From Utricularia gibba (taxonomy: Eukaryota; Streptophyta; Magnoliopsida; Lamiales; Lentibulariaceae), in assembly GCA_002189035.1 (NCBI GenBank), contig NEEC01000012.1:868001-932000 (forward strand): a stretch of 64,000 bases of DNA. Reading direction: 5' to 3'. The notes under the pieces are model-generated. The model searched no databases and was not told the origin of the DNA. It saw only the letters and a program-made list of their open reading frames with translations. Both the position numbers and the translations under genes were made by a program. This document shows, one piece after another, positions 9,703 through 21,010 of the stretch; positions within the stretch are counted from its first letter, which is position 1; the number at the start of each line of letters is the position of its first letter.

Positions 9703-11589
9703 CCAATTTCTTCTTGTTTTTAAGTGGCTTACAAGATGTGATCAGTGTTAGTTGATGTTATACTTTTGTAGGGTGTGAAATAGTTTTCCTGTTACAGTGT
9801 CTGTTTAGGTGTGACTCATATGTTGAATTTGATCAAGTGTGACTGAGATGAATGAGAATCACTTTCTAACATGAAAATTATGTAAATAACACTAGGTTAA
9901 ACAGTATTTGTAGAGTAATAATTTGTAGAGTTTTTTTAGTTATTTGTGTAAACAATAAATGTTAAATTGTTAGTAATTAATTGTGTCAGTTTACAAAATA
10001 ATTTGATTATTATTATATGTTGATTTGGAACATGATGGATATGCTGAATCTCACAACCTAATTTGAAATTTCACTCATAATGAATAATAATGCTTCTCAT
10101 TCATTGAATCAGTGGATTACTAATAATTCTATTTTTAATGAAGATCAACTATAGAAAGAATATGAAAATGATTACATAGAAGTCAACTCCCCTTTTCGCA
10201 AGGGATAAAAAAGTTGATAAAAAAGATTTTCACTCCGAAGTTGGAGAGTATTCAATCAAAGATTTTGCAAATGACATGATTCACAAGATTCTCATTATTG
10301 AATTTGAGCAGCACACTATAAGAAGATACAAATGTGGAAAATCACAACAATTATAGACCTACATACCTATGGACATTTTTATCTAGAATATTTCGATCAT
10401 AAATCATCATCACTATGGTGAAAGATGAGAAATGTTATACAATTCTATTTAAATCAAACTTGATAAGGAATGTAAAAAGCTTTTGAATTGCTTATTATAT
10501 GGGAGTTGACAGATGGAAAATTCTATAAATATCGTAGATTTAAAGGTTTTTACTATTAAAAATAATTTATAAACTGAATAAATAAATCACATTTGATTCG
10601 TAAAAAAAATGAATATAGTAACAATAAGTTTAGATCAATTCACAAATAGCAAATGGTTTTCAATTGATAATCCTATGCATAACCTAGATTAAACTGAATT
10701 CCACAAAATTCATGTTGCTAATCAAGAAAAAAAATTATCATTCCAGACACTGCTTCATGTATTAGCAATGCCTGGAATCCAATTGCTGCTTTATGTGTTG
10801 GCAACAACTAAAATAACATTCCACGCAATCAAATGCTATTCCAAACATTGTGAACACACGTAACATCACCTAAAATCAAGACATTACGAACACATGAAGT
10901 AGTGTCTATAATTTAAGCACTACTAACACACACACCAATGTTTCAATTCCACACATTGCTTTGCACTCTCTCAATGCTTCTAACAATATTTTTGGGACTA
11001 TTTTATTAATTTTTTGACTAATTTTTTCATATTAATATTTGCAAGTTACTTTTTTAAAAAACATATTATAAAGTAAAATGTAAATGAAATTTAACTTTAA
11101 TTTTTTTGGGTTAACTAAATTTCATTTAATAAAAATTAAATAATTGTAAAAAAAATATTTTTAGACGTTTCTATAACAAAAAATAAATGCAAAAAATATA
11201 TTTTTCAATATAATAAATGCATACATGACATTTTTATGTACTAAGAAATATTTAAAGGATAATTATCTTATGTTTGATTTATTTCTTTTAATATATTGAT
11301 TTCCTACATGAAATGTTTCAAATTAGAATTCATTTTTGTACAATGGACAATTTATTCATAATTTCTATGTAATAAGATTTTGTTATCATATTAATTTTTT
11401 AGAGAAATATTGCGGAAAATATTCGGTCTCTTATTTGTTTTTTATGTTTGATTTGTTTGATTTAACAAAATTGTACAGTATTTTTCATGATCGATCAAAA
11501 AAGCTGATACTTGTAACATGTTTTATCAAAATAACAATGATGTTCAAATTAACAACGATGTTCAAATTCAGTAATTGAAATCATAGCAT
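9703..11589. other. AT-rich sequence without recognisable genes
   Basis: Long A/T runs and no convincing coding frame (the largest, 11336-11578, is low-complexity). It contains one copy of the short dispersed repeat D (10543-10695). A stretch at 10730-10960 repeats short words around CATTCCA and AACACA, without a clean period. Confidence 0.5.
10543..10695 (+). repeat. Dispersed repeat D, copy 1
   Basis: Shares an ordered set of words with 42249-42397: AATTTATAAA, AATCACATTTGATT, an AGTAACAAT-like block and AGCAAATGGTTTT. It is diverged and without visible ends. Its class is unknown. Confidence 0.5.
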
Positions 11590-12420
11590 AACGTTGAAAG
11601 TGACAAATACTGATTTTATGTATGAAATAACACTAAGATGCCTCAAGGTAGTTCAGGTAATGTGATGTTCAAGTTTTAAATCTAATCTACAAGTTTTTTA
11701 TATACACACTCTAAGCAACCTAAATTTACCCAAGTTATTTTTCATGTTTTCGGGCTAAGATGTTCCCAAATGTCGTTATCCATTATTTAGATCTACTCAT
11801 GTGTGAAATATGTAGAACTAAGTTTACCTGGTTTTACTGTTTCTATTCAAGACTAATATATACTATTATCATCTTGATCTATCTTTGAATCAAGTTTCTA
11901 TATTGCAATGTTGTTCGCTCTCCTCCCTTCAATTTACATAATCATATGGTATAATTAAACAACTCATGATGAAAAACAGAATCATTATTTCATAAATTAA
12001 AAATAGAATTATATTTATAATTACAAATTCAAAAGTAGAACAATAAACATAAATGTTCTTAATGTATAAAGAAAGCAATATTTAGTTCTGCATTCTCTAT
12101 AGCTACTGTTTTCAGTTCTAAGCAGTAGCATAAAATTGAGTTCAATGCTAGAAGAGCTATAGGATGAAATTTCTTTCTCAATTATCTCCTTTATTCCTCT
12201 TTTCAGGTCTGCTTTTTTTTTTATTCATGTTGATCTCCTCAAAATATCTTCGCTGACTTGTGTTTTTCTTTTTTTTTTCATTTTTGAAAATATGTTTCTT
12301 TCCAATATTTTGTAACTTAACAACGCAATTTTCTCATGTCATGGAATTGTACTCAAGAAATCCACAATTCACTTGCTACCAACAACGGTTCCATTTGTTT
12401 CTTAAACTTGGATGATGTGA
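11590..12420 (-). repeat. Family A LTR copy, truncated and diverged, inverted
   Basis: Follows 55190-56200 in order: the AATACTGATTTTATGTATGAA-like start, CTAATCTAC, a TAGAACTAAGTTTACCTGGT block (family consensus TCTACCCGGT) and the GCTACTGTTTTC...AGCAGTAGC hairpin at about 12107-12134. Neither LTR terminus is preserved. Confidence 0.65.
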
Positions 12421-12879
12421 AAAATAATGTTAGCGACTGTTGTTCGGTCAAAAACTGATTAGTTAGACCAATCAATATTGCAAATTTATAAACAAGTTAT
12501 TGATTGCTATATGCATTAATTAATATTAATTTTTTTCAAAAAAAAATATCAATTATAGACTTTCAAAAAAAAATATTAATTTGTATTTGTATTTTTATTT
12601 TCTTAGCGTGTTTCACAGTCAAATTCATTTTATTGTAGCTATTGAAAAAAAAAATATATCAAGTGTGGTTTTTTTATTGGAAAAAATATACTCTTATTTA
12701 AAATAGTTTTAAAGAATAATTGAAATTATTAACATTATTTTCTAATTATATTTATATTATTTTTAATTGTATAACAGTTTAATTGAATTTTAATAAGAAT
12801 AAACACTCAACTGAATAAAATTTAAAATAACTCAATTCCACGTATATTGAAATAACCATGTATTTCACATTATTTTCAA
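12421..12879. other. AT-rich sequence, nothing recognised
   Basis: Runs of A and T, with ATTAATATTAATTTTTTTC-type stretches. No ORF or repeat end seen. Confidence 0.5.
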
Positions 12880-13100
12880 GTTGAGCTTGGCATTTGGGAA
12901 AGAACAGAATGTTGCGAAGATTATAAGGAATCAAAATGCGAGTAAGTAGGATGAAGACTTTGAGGTAGGAGATTGAATTCTTAGGGCTCAATCTCGAACA
13001 AGTTGTGAATCTTTTCTTTTAAAGTTATCTATATGTTGAACTTGGAACTTGTGTGTTCTTGCTTGTAGAATCTTCAGTTTTTAAAATCATTTGAAAAATC
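12880..13100 (+). repeat. Residual LTR of gypsy element G1 (left copy)
   Basis: Homologous to 22220-22438 plus 23784-23830. Shared blocks are CATTTGGGAAAGAACAGAAT, GAACTTGGAACTTGTGTGTT and TTTTTAAAATCA...GGAAAATC. The right copy carries a family A solo LTR at the point corresponding to about 13070. Only the end of the left LTR survives, and integrase sequence begins almost at once after it. The gag, protease, RT and RNase H parts of G1 have therefore been deleted. Confidence 0.7.
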
Positions 13101-13108
13101 CAAGAGAA

Positions 13109-13525
13109 TCAAACATGAAACAACGGATTCTGGAGGAGGTTCATACATCTTCTTTTTCAATACATCCTGGAAGTAACAAGATGTATAATGATGTGAAGCA
13201 AAAATCGTGGTGGAATGGCATGAAGAAAGATATTGTTGAATTTATTTCAAGATGTGATACATAACAAAGAGTTAAATCTGAACATCAACAATCCAGTGGA
13301 GCTTTATAGCCTTTGGAGATTCCAGAATGAAAGTTTGATCACATCTCTATGAACTTCATTATGGGATTATCTTAGACTTTCAGAAAGAATGATGCGATTT
13401 GGGTGATTGTTGGCGGACTTACTAAAGAAGATCATTTTATTGCTGTTAAAGAAACTGATTGCATGGCAAAGCTTGCAGAAAAATATATTATAGAGATTCT
13501 GAAATTACATGGTGTATCTGTGAGC
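13109..13525 (+). pseudogene. Ty3/gypsy integrase, N-terminal half (G1)
   Basis: Encodes the zinc-binding region and the start of the catalytic core of a chromovirus-type integrase: EVHTSSFSIHPGS, KSWWNGMKKDI, then WVIVGGLTKEDHFIAV and ending KLHGVSVS. The first catalytic Asp, normally in an MDF motif, is Asn here (ISMNF), and the zinc finger loses its last Cys region to a stop. At least three in-frame stops are present. The frame is cut after GTGAGC at 13525 and resumes at 15052. Confidence 0.85.
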
Positions 13526-13858
13526 TAAAGAGCACTGCCATCCTGTTGGAAACAACAATAAATATCCGTAGGTGTTGTCTGCTGCGTTGCTTCTGGTGCC
13601 TAGAGCTTGCGGAGCCATACACACTTTCCACACTCCTTTATTATTTTATCTATTAGTTACTTATTGTTATTGCTTTCTTCACAAATATCCCACTTATTGT
13701 TACATTCAGTAGTTGACTTATTTTCACAAAACACTTTTAAGTTTAGTTTTAGAGCCCTTTGTTCTCCACAATTTGCCATCTGTTAGTTACGTATTGTTGT
13801 TGCTATTCATTAGTTATGTATTGATGTTGCTTTCTTCAATCGTTTTATCCGTTAGTTA
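13526..13858 (+). other. Filler between gypsy integrase and copia RT
   Basis: T-rich sequence with a word close to TTAGTTAYGTATTGTTGTTGCT repeated irregularly (about 13650, 13785, 13811 and, partly, 13852). It has no LTR end, primer-binding site or coding similarity. It enters with the copia fragment to its right. Confidence 0.4.
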
Positions 13859-15051
13859 TGGGTCCATCGAACGATATAAAGCTTGCCTCATTGCAGAAGG
13901 GTTATACACAGGTTGATGGAGTAGACTTTTATGAAAGCTTTGCACCAGTTGCAAAGGCCATGACCATTCGCATCGTGTTAGCATTATCAGTCAAGTACCA
14001 TTGGCATTTGCATCAGGTGGATGTTAACAATGCCTTTCTATATGGGCATTTGGATGAGGAAATTTATATGGCAACCCTTGAAGGCTTCATCTTTGAGCCA
14101 ATGGACCTATGCTTCGTGAAGAAATCTTTATATGGACTTAAATGAGCATCGTGGTAATGGAACATGGAGCTTATAGATTATCTGTTGACCCTCCAATTTA
14201 CACAAGCTGCATTTGATGCATGTCTCTTTGTTTTTCTGGCACTTGATTTATTTTTGGTATTACTAGTTTATGTGGATGATATTCTCATAATTGGTTCCTT
14301 TCTCCATGCTGTTACCGAGTTAAAAGGCGTATTACACTCTTGTTTCACTATCAAGGACCTTCACTTTGCTCACTCTTTTTTAGGCATTGAGTTAATAGAG
14401 TCTCCAAATAGATTATTTTTCTCATAGAAGTGCTATTTAGCTAATATTTTGCAGAGCCTCAATTATTCTGTCATAGGGAGGTCCCTACCCCTATGCCTCT
14501 ACAAATTTTCTAATTATCCTTCGGAGCCGTATTTTCCTGAGTACTATAGATCACTGGTTGGCAAGCTGGTGTACCTTGGCTTCACTCGACCCAATTTTTG
14601 ATTTGTTGTGCAACAATGATCCCAATTCGTTCACTCCCCTAGTATTGAACACTGGAGTCTATTAAAGTGATTGATTGGCTATCTGGGACAACTTCTTCTT
14701 ATGGTCTGTTGTACCCTTACCATGGAGATGCTCATCTTGAAGCATATTGTGATGCGGACTGAGGTGCTTGTTATCTTTCTCATCGCTAAGTTACTGGCTA
14801 TTATGTCTTCATAGGTGGTTGTCTGATTTCCTAGAAAAACAAGAAGTAACATACTGTCTCACATTCATAGTGTAAGTCGAATACTACAGCATGGTAGCCA
14901 TACAAAGCTGAGCTACTTTGGATTTCCTACGTCTCCTGTGATGTGGCTCAGCCTCTGCAACTCCCAATTCCTTTGTGGTGGGACAGCCTATCTATCATTC
15001 ACATCACTATGAATCCCATCTTCCATGAGTGGACTAAACATATTGACATTG
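13859..15051 (+). pseudogene. Ty1/copia reverse transcriptase-RNase H fragment inserted in G1
   Basis: RT motifs appear in order: SIERYKA (about 13864), KGYTQVDGVDFYESFAPVAK, HLHQVDVNNAFLYGHLDEEIYM, FVKKSLYGLK and LVYVDDILIIGS (catalytic DD at about 14275). RNase H remnants follow: SLVGKLVYLGFTRP and a final NPIFHEWTKHIDIDC. The fragment has a one-base insertion near 13897, stops after YGLK, and many breaks after 14427. It ends abruptly inside RNase H where the gypsy integrase resumes. No copia LTRs or target-site duplication flank it. Confidence 0.85.
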
Positions 15052-15907
15052 ATTGTTTTAGATAGAGATCCAAGGTTTGTTTCAAAATTTTGGACAAGTT
15101 TACAACAAGTCTTAGGAACAAATCTGAATTTTAGTACATCTCATCATCCTCAAACTAATGGACAAATAGAAAGGGTAAATCAGATGTGTGAGGACATGCT
15201 CAAAGCTTGTGTGATGGATTTTGGAGGATCATGGGATAGTTTTATTGCCTTAGCTGAGTTTGCATATTACAACAGTTTTCTTAGTAGCTTGGAAATGACA
15301 CCCTATGAAGCCTTGTATGGAAGGAGATGTAGAACAACAATGTTGGAGAAAAGCATATTCTGGGACTTGATCTACCAAAAATTACAAAAGAAAAGGTGAA
15401 GGTAGTTAGAAGAAATTTGAAGATTGCTCAAGAAAGGATGAAGGGGACTGACCTACATAGAAGAACTTTAGAATTTTCAGAGGGAGATTTTGTGTATTTA
15501 AGGGCATGTCCAATGAAAGGAGTGTTGAGAATCAAGAAAAGAAACAAGCTCTCACCTAGATATATTGAACCTTTTGCTATTAAGAGGAGATTAGAGAGTT
15601 TTGCTTATCAGTTGATATTGTGCTAGAGGATTTTGGAAGTATGCATGATGTATTTCACATACCACATTTAAGGAAGTGTTTGAATCCTGAAAAGCAGGCA
15701 ATGGCACTGAGCAAAGTACAAGTTGATGAGAAGCTAAGCTACAAGGAAATAGAGAGGATTTTGGATAGGAAAGAGAAAAAGCTGAGGAGCAAGGTCATTC
15801 GTCTAATCAAAGTACAATGATCTAATCATGGAGCAGATGAGGCAACATGGGAATTGGAGGAAACTATGCTTGCGGAGTATTCAAGCCTTGTTGCAAGAAC
15901 AACCTAA
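15052..15907 (+). pseudogene. Ty3/gypsy integrase C-terminal half and tail (G1, chromovirus type)
   Basis: Continues the integrase from IVLDRDPRFVSKFW (second catalytic Asp kept), through HHPQTNGQIERVNQ (catalytic Glu kept) and TPYEALYGRRCR. It goes on to the GDFVYLRACPMKGVLR region, HIPHLRKC, and a tail with LSYKEIERILDRKEKKLRSK and EATWELEE, as in Tekay/Del-like chromoviruses. Frame breaks occur near 15356 and 15600, with a stop near 15820 and the terminal stop at 15907. Confidence 0.85.
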
Positions 15908-16158
15908 GTTTTGACTACAAAACTTTTCTAAGGAGGTGAGAATGTTTGGATCTTGATTTTTTATTTTCTCTACTCTAGTTCTCTTCTTCAATTTGTTCTC
16001 AACCTTTTTTTTTTTATTTGCTGCTTTGAATTGTTAGCCAAAGTATGACCACGTTTCATGTTTTAAAACTCATGTTCCAGTATCGGGGAGTGAAGAATAG
16101 GGTATGATCAACTAAACTAGAGGAATAAGCAACTAGAAGTATGAAGTTTTTATTCTAG
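15908..16158 (+). repeat. G1 3' end: polypurine tract and start of the right LTR
   Basis: AAGGAGGTGAGAA near 15930 is purine-rich and is followed by TGTTTGGATC, a probable LTR start. The LTR is interrupted at 16158 by the family C element and continues at 21563. The exact LTR start is inferred because the left LTR start is missing. Confidence 0.5.
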
Positions 16159-16702
16159 TGTTGTGGACTAAAATCAGCTTTGAGGCGGGAGCCGATTTCC
16201 GGGTTGTAGGTAAAGTTGCACATGTTATACCGGGACCGGATGTAAGCATTTTGGGTGTTATGTCGCGATTGACTGAAATAGAAACATACAGATTTTCATG
16301 TTGAAACCATCGGAGAACGGAAAAACCGCGGAGTTGTTGAAGCTCGCTGGAGAATGATTTCTCTAGACGAAGGCGGAGAGAAGATACAAGTAAGGATGCT
16401 AAGAGTATCACCCCTTTCTTCTTCAAGATTTCTCATATTTATAGAGGAGGCTAATCTGACCGATTTCTGAATCCTGAAGGTGTCGGCTACTTTCTGCACC
16501 TACCAACCGTACTATGGCCTTACAATCGGATAACCACCGACTTCTGACATTACCATAATTCGATCACTTTTCAGACTATCTAAAACGTCCGTTGCTGTCA
16601 AATTCTGACACCCATCGCTCTGTCAGCCTGCAACAGCTTCTTAGGACACATTTTGGCTCCTTTTTAGTAACCGATTATCCCAACCGATTTCAGATTCCAC
16701 CA
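16159..16702 (-). repeat. Family C 3' LTR (544 bp)
   Basis: Direct repeat of 21011-21557. On the minus strand it begins TGGTGGAATCTGAAATCGG and ends TCCACAACA. A TATAAATA box on the minus strand at 16436-16443 would be the LTR promoter. Many C/T and G/A differences from the right copy point to age. Confidence 0.9.
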
Positions 16703-16715
16703 TTCAGCCCCTCTG
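16703..16715 (-). other. Family C polypurine tract
   Basis: Minus strand CAGAGGGGCTGAA, lying directly before the 3' LTR. This is the expected plus-strand primer for reverse transcription. Confidence 0.75.
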
Positions 16716-16923
16716 ATTTGCCAATATTGACCTCCTTGGGCAAGTCGGTGAATTAGAATCACTTGCGTATCGATTTCGAGCATTTCGATTTCTTGTTGGT
16801 TAGTCTTCACCCGATTTAGACTTACCTCCATGCCATGCGTCATCCCTTGGATGCTCCACGTTTTTGCCCGCTCATTTTGGTTATCTCAATCAATGCATCG
16901 CTTTGACTTCCGAATAACCCTCC

Positions 16924-16931
16924 TATAAATA
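16924..16931 (+). promoter_or_regulatory. TATA box for the antisense ORF of family C
   Basis: TATAAATA on the plus strand about 100 bp before the antisense coding region. It is followed by a C/T-rich leader (TTTTCTCCCTTTACTTCCTC) of the kind seen at plant transcription starts. It lies outside the LTR, so it would drive the ORF independently of the retrotransposon promoter. Confidence 0.5.
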
Positions 16932-17030
16932 AGCGCTTTTCCTGCCATTTTCTCCCTTTACTTCCTCTTTATGTTCACAAGACTTCTGTGCTGTTCGTAA
17001 GGCAAAGTCTCCAATGAGGCAAAGTCTCCA

Positions 17031-19003
17031 ATGGCTGGCTGATCCAATCTCCAATTCTGGCGTTTTGAGGACAACCCCCACTTCATCGTGAAAGCCCCTG
17101 ATAGCCACCATGATTGGTGCTTATACTTTGTTTGGGTGGTGCCTCCATTGGGCTTTCGGTGGAACTTCCCTATTGATCCTCCCACGCCCTTTAGAGTTAA
17201 ATTCTTCGGTGCATATAAGCCCTCTTCCGAATCTCGAAAGGTCCTGTTTGAGAGATTCAGCAAAGGTTCTATCCGTTATGAATCCCGTGCTTTGATGTTC
17301 TCAGGGGAGTCCCTGAAAAACTTGGGTCTTATTGATCGCCTCCACGAATGCCACTTGCCCGATATCATTTTCTCCAAGGATTCCGATCTGCGACTCCCTT
17401 CTCCCAATCCTTCTCCTCCTCATCTTCCCTTGATTCTGCCATCATCCCCACTTGCCCCAAATGTTGAACCTATGGCCCCCAAGAAAAAGAAGAGGGTTAA
17501 GGCACTTGCTTACAAGCCTTCTAAGAAGCATAGAGGTAGTTGGGCCCTGCTTCCCCGAGTTATGAAACTTTTATTGTATTTCACAGTACTTTTGATTTTG
17601 GTATGCAGCTGAGAAGATGGTGCGAAGGAATGCTTTGGAGGATTCGGTGATGGTGCACTTTTCTGCCGAAATGCGCAGAACGTAGAAACCTGATGCAGCC
17701 CCTTCCGCACAGGTTTGGTTTCATGAATCACCGTTACGGGTTCCTAATTCTTACCTTTTTAACTCTTCTTTTAGGTCGGTTCCCTAGAGGTTCAATCGGA
17801 TACCACTGACCACTGAGTACCTTTTAGAGGGGGACCAAATAGTTGAAGTTTCTGGGGTTCGAGAGCCCACACCTCCTCCCCCAACTGGAAAGAGAAAAGA
17901 GAAACTCTTCCATCTCCTAAGGTTGCTGAAATTCCGATTCTCGGCACGAGGCTCAACTCAGCTGGCACTTCCACATCGACCCCACTGACTGAAATGAGGG
18001 AGGATCCTATCCCTTCTCCGACTTCGGTCCCTATCAAACTGCGAAGAGCCCTGGAAGAGGTGACCTCGAGTCTTTCAGGGGTCCATCTAGAAATTGCACT
18101 TAAGGGGATCTTGCATGTACTCTTCTTCTCCCTTCTCAGTGTCACATGTAATCGGTTCCTGAATTAGTGATTCCTTCCTAGGCTTTAACTTTTGGCTGGG
18201 GTATGGCAAAGGAGATTGGGTCCCTCTCGAAAAAGTTTTTAAAGCTTCAGGCTCACATCGCAGCCCAGAATGCAAAAATAAAGCTGTTGGAGCAGGAAGA
18301 GAGTTCGCTAAAGGCAGTTCTGGGAAAATGCACTCGCCGTGAGGAAGAGCTGCAAAACGTGGTGGACGAAATGTGGAAGGTGATCGATGATACCAACTCT
18401 AAAAGGAAAGGCTTCAAGATCAGGTTCAAAGAGACGGAATCAGAGCTAAAGCATGCAAGGGATCACATTTAAGATTTGGAAGCCGAATTACTTAATCAAG
18501 AAGCATCTCAGCGAGGGCTTTTGGATGATTTTGTCAACTCCGCCTACTTTTCCGAGTTGTCAGACATCTATGTTGAGGATATCATTAGGCTGCTCCTGTA
18601 CTAGCAGATGCGCCAGTTTGCTCTTGAGTTTGGACTCTCAATCACCGATCCTCGTTTCACAAGGATTAATCCATTGAAGAAAGACGAGAACATGTTGGAC
18701 GTTATCGTCAGTGTGATTGAAGCCCCGGAATTCGAATTTGGTGCCAATTGGGAGCGCTTGAAGACTGTTGTTCGAGCGAGGATTCAATGGGAGAATGAGG
18801 CCAAGGTGAGAGTGAGATTGGAGGGGCATGTCGATCCCTCAGCTGATCCCTTCGTTGAATGTTTATTTTTTATTCCAGAACTGATGCTTTTGTCCCCGGT
18901 TTGGGGATTGAACAGTCTAGTATTATCTCGGTTTGGGACTTGGTTTTATTTGTTTTGCTTCGCTAGTCGTTCAACTGGGCTTTTTGCTGTTTATTTGCCT
19001 TAG
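17031..19003 (+). pseudogene. Spliced antisense ORF of family C with a coiled coil (function unknown)
   Basis: Opposite in strand to the element's gag. The first open part (about 17046-17535) encodes WRFEDNPHF, a WCLYFVWVVPP stretch and KKVLFERF-like sequence, then a Ser/Pro-rich tail and a basic KKKKR cluster. A GT-AG junction (17536/17608) joins it to more coding sequence with a stop at about 17674. A downstream exon (18203-18470) has 90 residues of clear heptad pattern (IGSLSKKFLKLQAHI...LLEQEESSLKAVL). A further frame (18608-19003) follows. Overall layout resembles extra ORFs reported in Tat-type plant Ty3/gypsy elements ('putative plant transposon protein'). Several stops show decay, including a TGA three codons after the ATG at 17031. 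Its role is not known. Confidence 0.6.
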
Positions 19004-19189
19004 TCTTTTCTTATGTGAGCTGAACTGCTGATAACACATATTTTTGAGTGATTGAGTGCATGGAAATTACTCATATTATGCTACAAAAATCAGATTTTAC
19101 TGCCAAGTTCTATATTTTTGTACAAAGTACCGTATTTATGTTATTTTGGTTTTAGTTTTGACTAAATCTACGATTGATCAAAAGCGTAC

Positions 19190-20933
19190 AACTCCATACT
19201 AACTCCATGAATACCCCCTTCCTATGATGTCGCGAGTAATTCAGCCACCTCCTTCTTCATGATGTTGCAAGAGAATCCCTGATCAATAAGGATCCTTCTT
19301 ATCTTGGTGCTTCCGCATATTCCTGCCACCACCAAGGGTTCATTTCATCTATCGAGAGCAACGGGGACATCTCTTTTAGAAAAAATGATTTTTTCCTGTT
19401 CCTAAACCACCTTTTCAGATCGAGTTTTTTTCAATTTCGAAGACTTCTCCCTTTCTTGCCTCATCTGGATATCTTTTCCTTGCTTTACTTGACTCATCAA
19501 TATCAGTGCCCCCATACTCATTACATCCCCTTTTTCTGTGTACATAGGGGGGACTACCGTGTACATGGTTAGCATCTCTTGAACCTTCTGATTTATCTTG
19601 CCCTTTTTCTAGATTCAGGTGTTTGCTGGTGCAAGGAACACCTCCTGCCAGTCAAGATGGGAATTTTGGAGACCGATTTCTTCGCTCGTCGAGTACTCAT
19701 TACGTCCCCTTTTGCATTCTGCCCCTTCTATAGAGCTTTGTGTTGCGCCGTTTGCCATCCCGTCAGCATGATATTGCTCAATCATTCTTTTCATTACCTT
19801 GTAATCAACAGTGTCGTGTCCCGCCGTTTTTCGTATATTGCAATAGGTGCTCATCTTGGATGGTTGCACCTAATATACTTCTCGGCATTTGTTCGGTTGG
19901 GCAATCTTGTTGGGTCGTTCTTCACGCTGCGGGGCTAGGCGAATATCCACGCGGCTTCCCATTTCGACTCTGAGGTAGTCATCGACTCAAATATACTTCA
20001 CGATCTTTCTTAACAACTCCATGAGATTCCTTGATGGGGATTTTGCTAGACTTTGTCCTAGTTTCGACATTCCTAGAGCACGCTTCATGATTTCTACTCT
20101 CTCTTTGAGGTCCAACTGGACATTTTCTGCCAAGCAGTTGAACTGGTCTATAAACCTTCTCAAACTTTCTTTTGGTGATCGTATCGGATGGAATATAATA
20201 CCGCCTTTGAAGGCGGGGTCTTCTATGTTAACAACATATCGGGTGGTGAAGAGCAGTACCAACTTTTGATAAGATCCTATACTGCAAGGTTCCAGCTATT
20301 TGAACCAGGTCTTTGCTCCCTTTTGGAGCGAACAAGTGAATAGCTTGCACTTCATAGCTTCCAAGTGCCGGACCGTTGCCATTCTTATGTCGAAATTGGT
20401 CATGTGGAATATGGGATCACCCTTTCCGTCATATGTTGGTAGTCCATTGGGGATCCTAAATCCTCTTTCTGGTTCTTCTCCAATTAATTCGTCCGAGAAG
20501 GGGTCAAAGCGTAGTGCTGGGGTGCCCCCTACTCCCTCAACGCTGCTTTTTAGGGCCAAGTCGATGTCAGCCAGAATGTCACCTATTCAAGTGCATACAT
20601 TTTGGTCGAACACATCTCTGAATCCTCTGATGTATCTGGTTCATAAATGACTTGGTTGTGCCTCTTCCTTCGCAACATTTCTTTCTCAGTTTCGGATTCG
20701 GTCTCCGTCTCCTGGAGGTACTCCAGCATTTGGGGTTGCTTATCCGCTCATCGTCTTGTTTCGGGCATCCCCTCCCGCACGTTGGAGTTCAGCCTTGAGG
20801 ATGACTTGATTTCGGAAAATATCTCCGTCATGAGGGCTTTGAGTTGTTCCCTGTTGATGACCAAGAGGTCAGAATCTTGTATGCTGGTGCTGCCTTCATT
20901 GCTAGAGTTGATGGCCATGTTGTTGTCTGCCAT
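19190..20933 (-). pseudogene. Family C gag and remnant protease
   Basis: The gag ATG at 20933 is 78 nt inside the 5' LTR. After an N-terminal region with VINREQLKALMTEIFSEIK come the conserved capsid pieces LPTYDGKGDPIFHMTNFDIR, CKLFTCSLQKGAKTWF, YVVNIEDPAFKG and SPKESLRRFIDQFNCLAENV. A basic linker follows, then a zinc-knuckle remnant without a full CCHC. A retropepsin-like EPLVVAGICGSTKIRRILIDQ stretch lies near 19310-19350; the catalytic DSG is DQG. Stops and shifts split it into at least four frames (20748-20933, 20296-20559, 19987-20262, 19615-19869). Nothing beyond the protease is present. Confidence 0.85.
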
Positions 20934-20988
20934 AGCAAGAGTTTGATAAGTAGCTTCTATGGGTTTCTCAAGTGGGACGGTAGATCTT

Positions 20989-21006
20989 GCCCCATGGTGG
21001 GTGCCA
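20989..21006 (-). other. Family C primer-binding site
   Basis: Minus strand TGGCACCCACCATGGGGC, starting 4 nt after the 5' LTR. It begins with the TGG that pairs with a tRNA CCA end. The matching tRNA was not determined. Confidence 0.7.
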
Positions 21007-21010
21007 AAAA

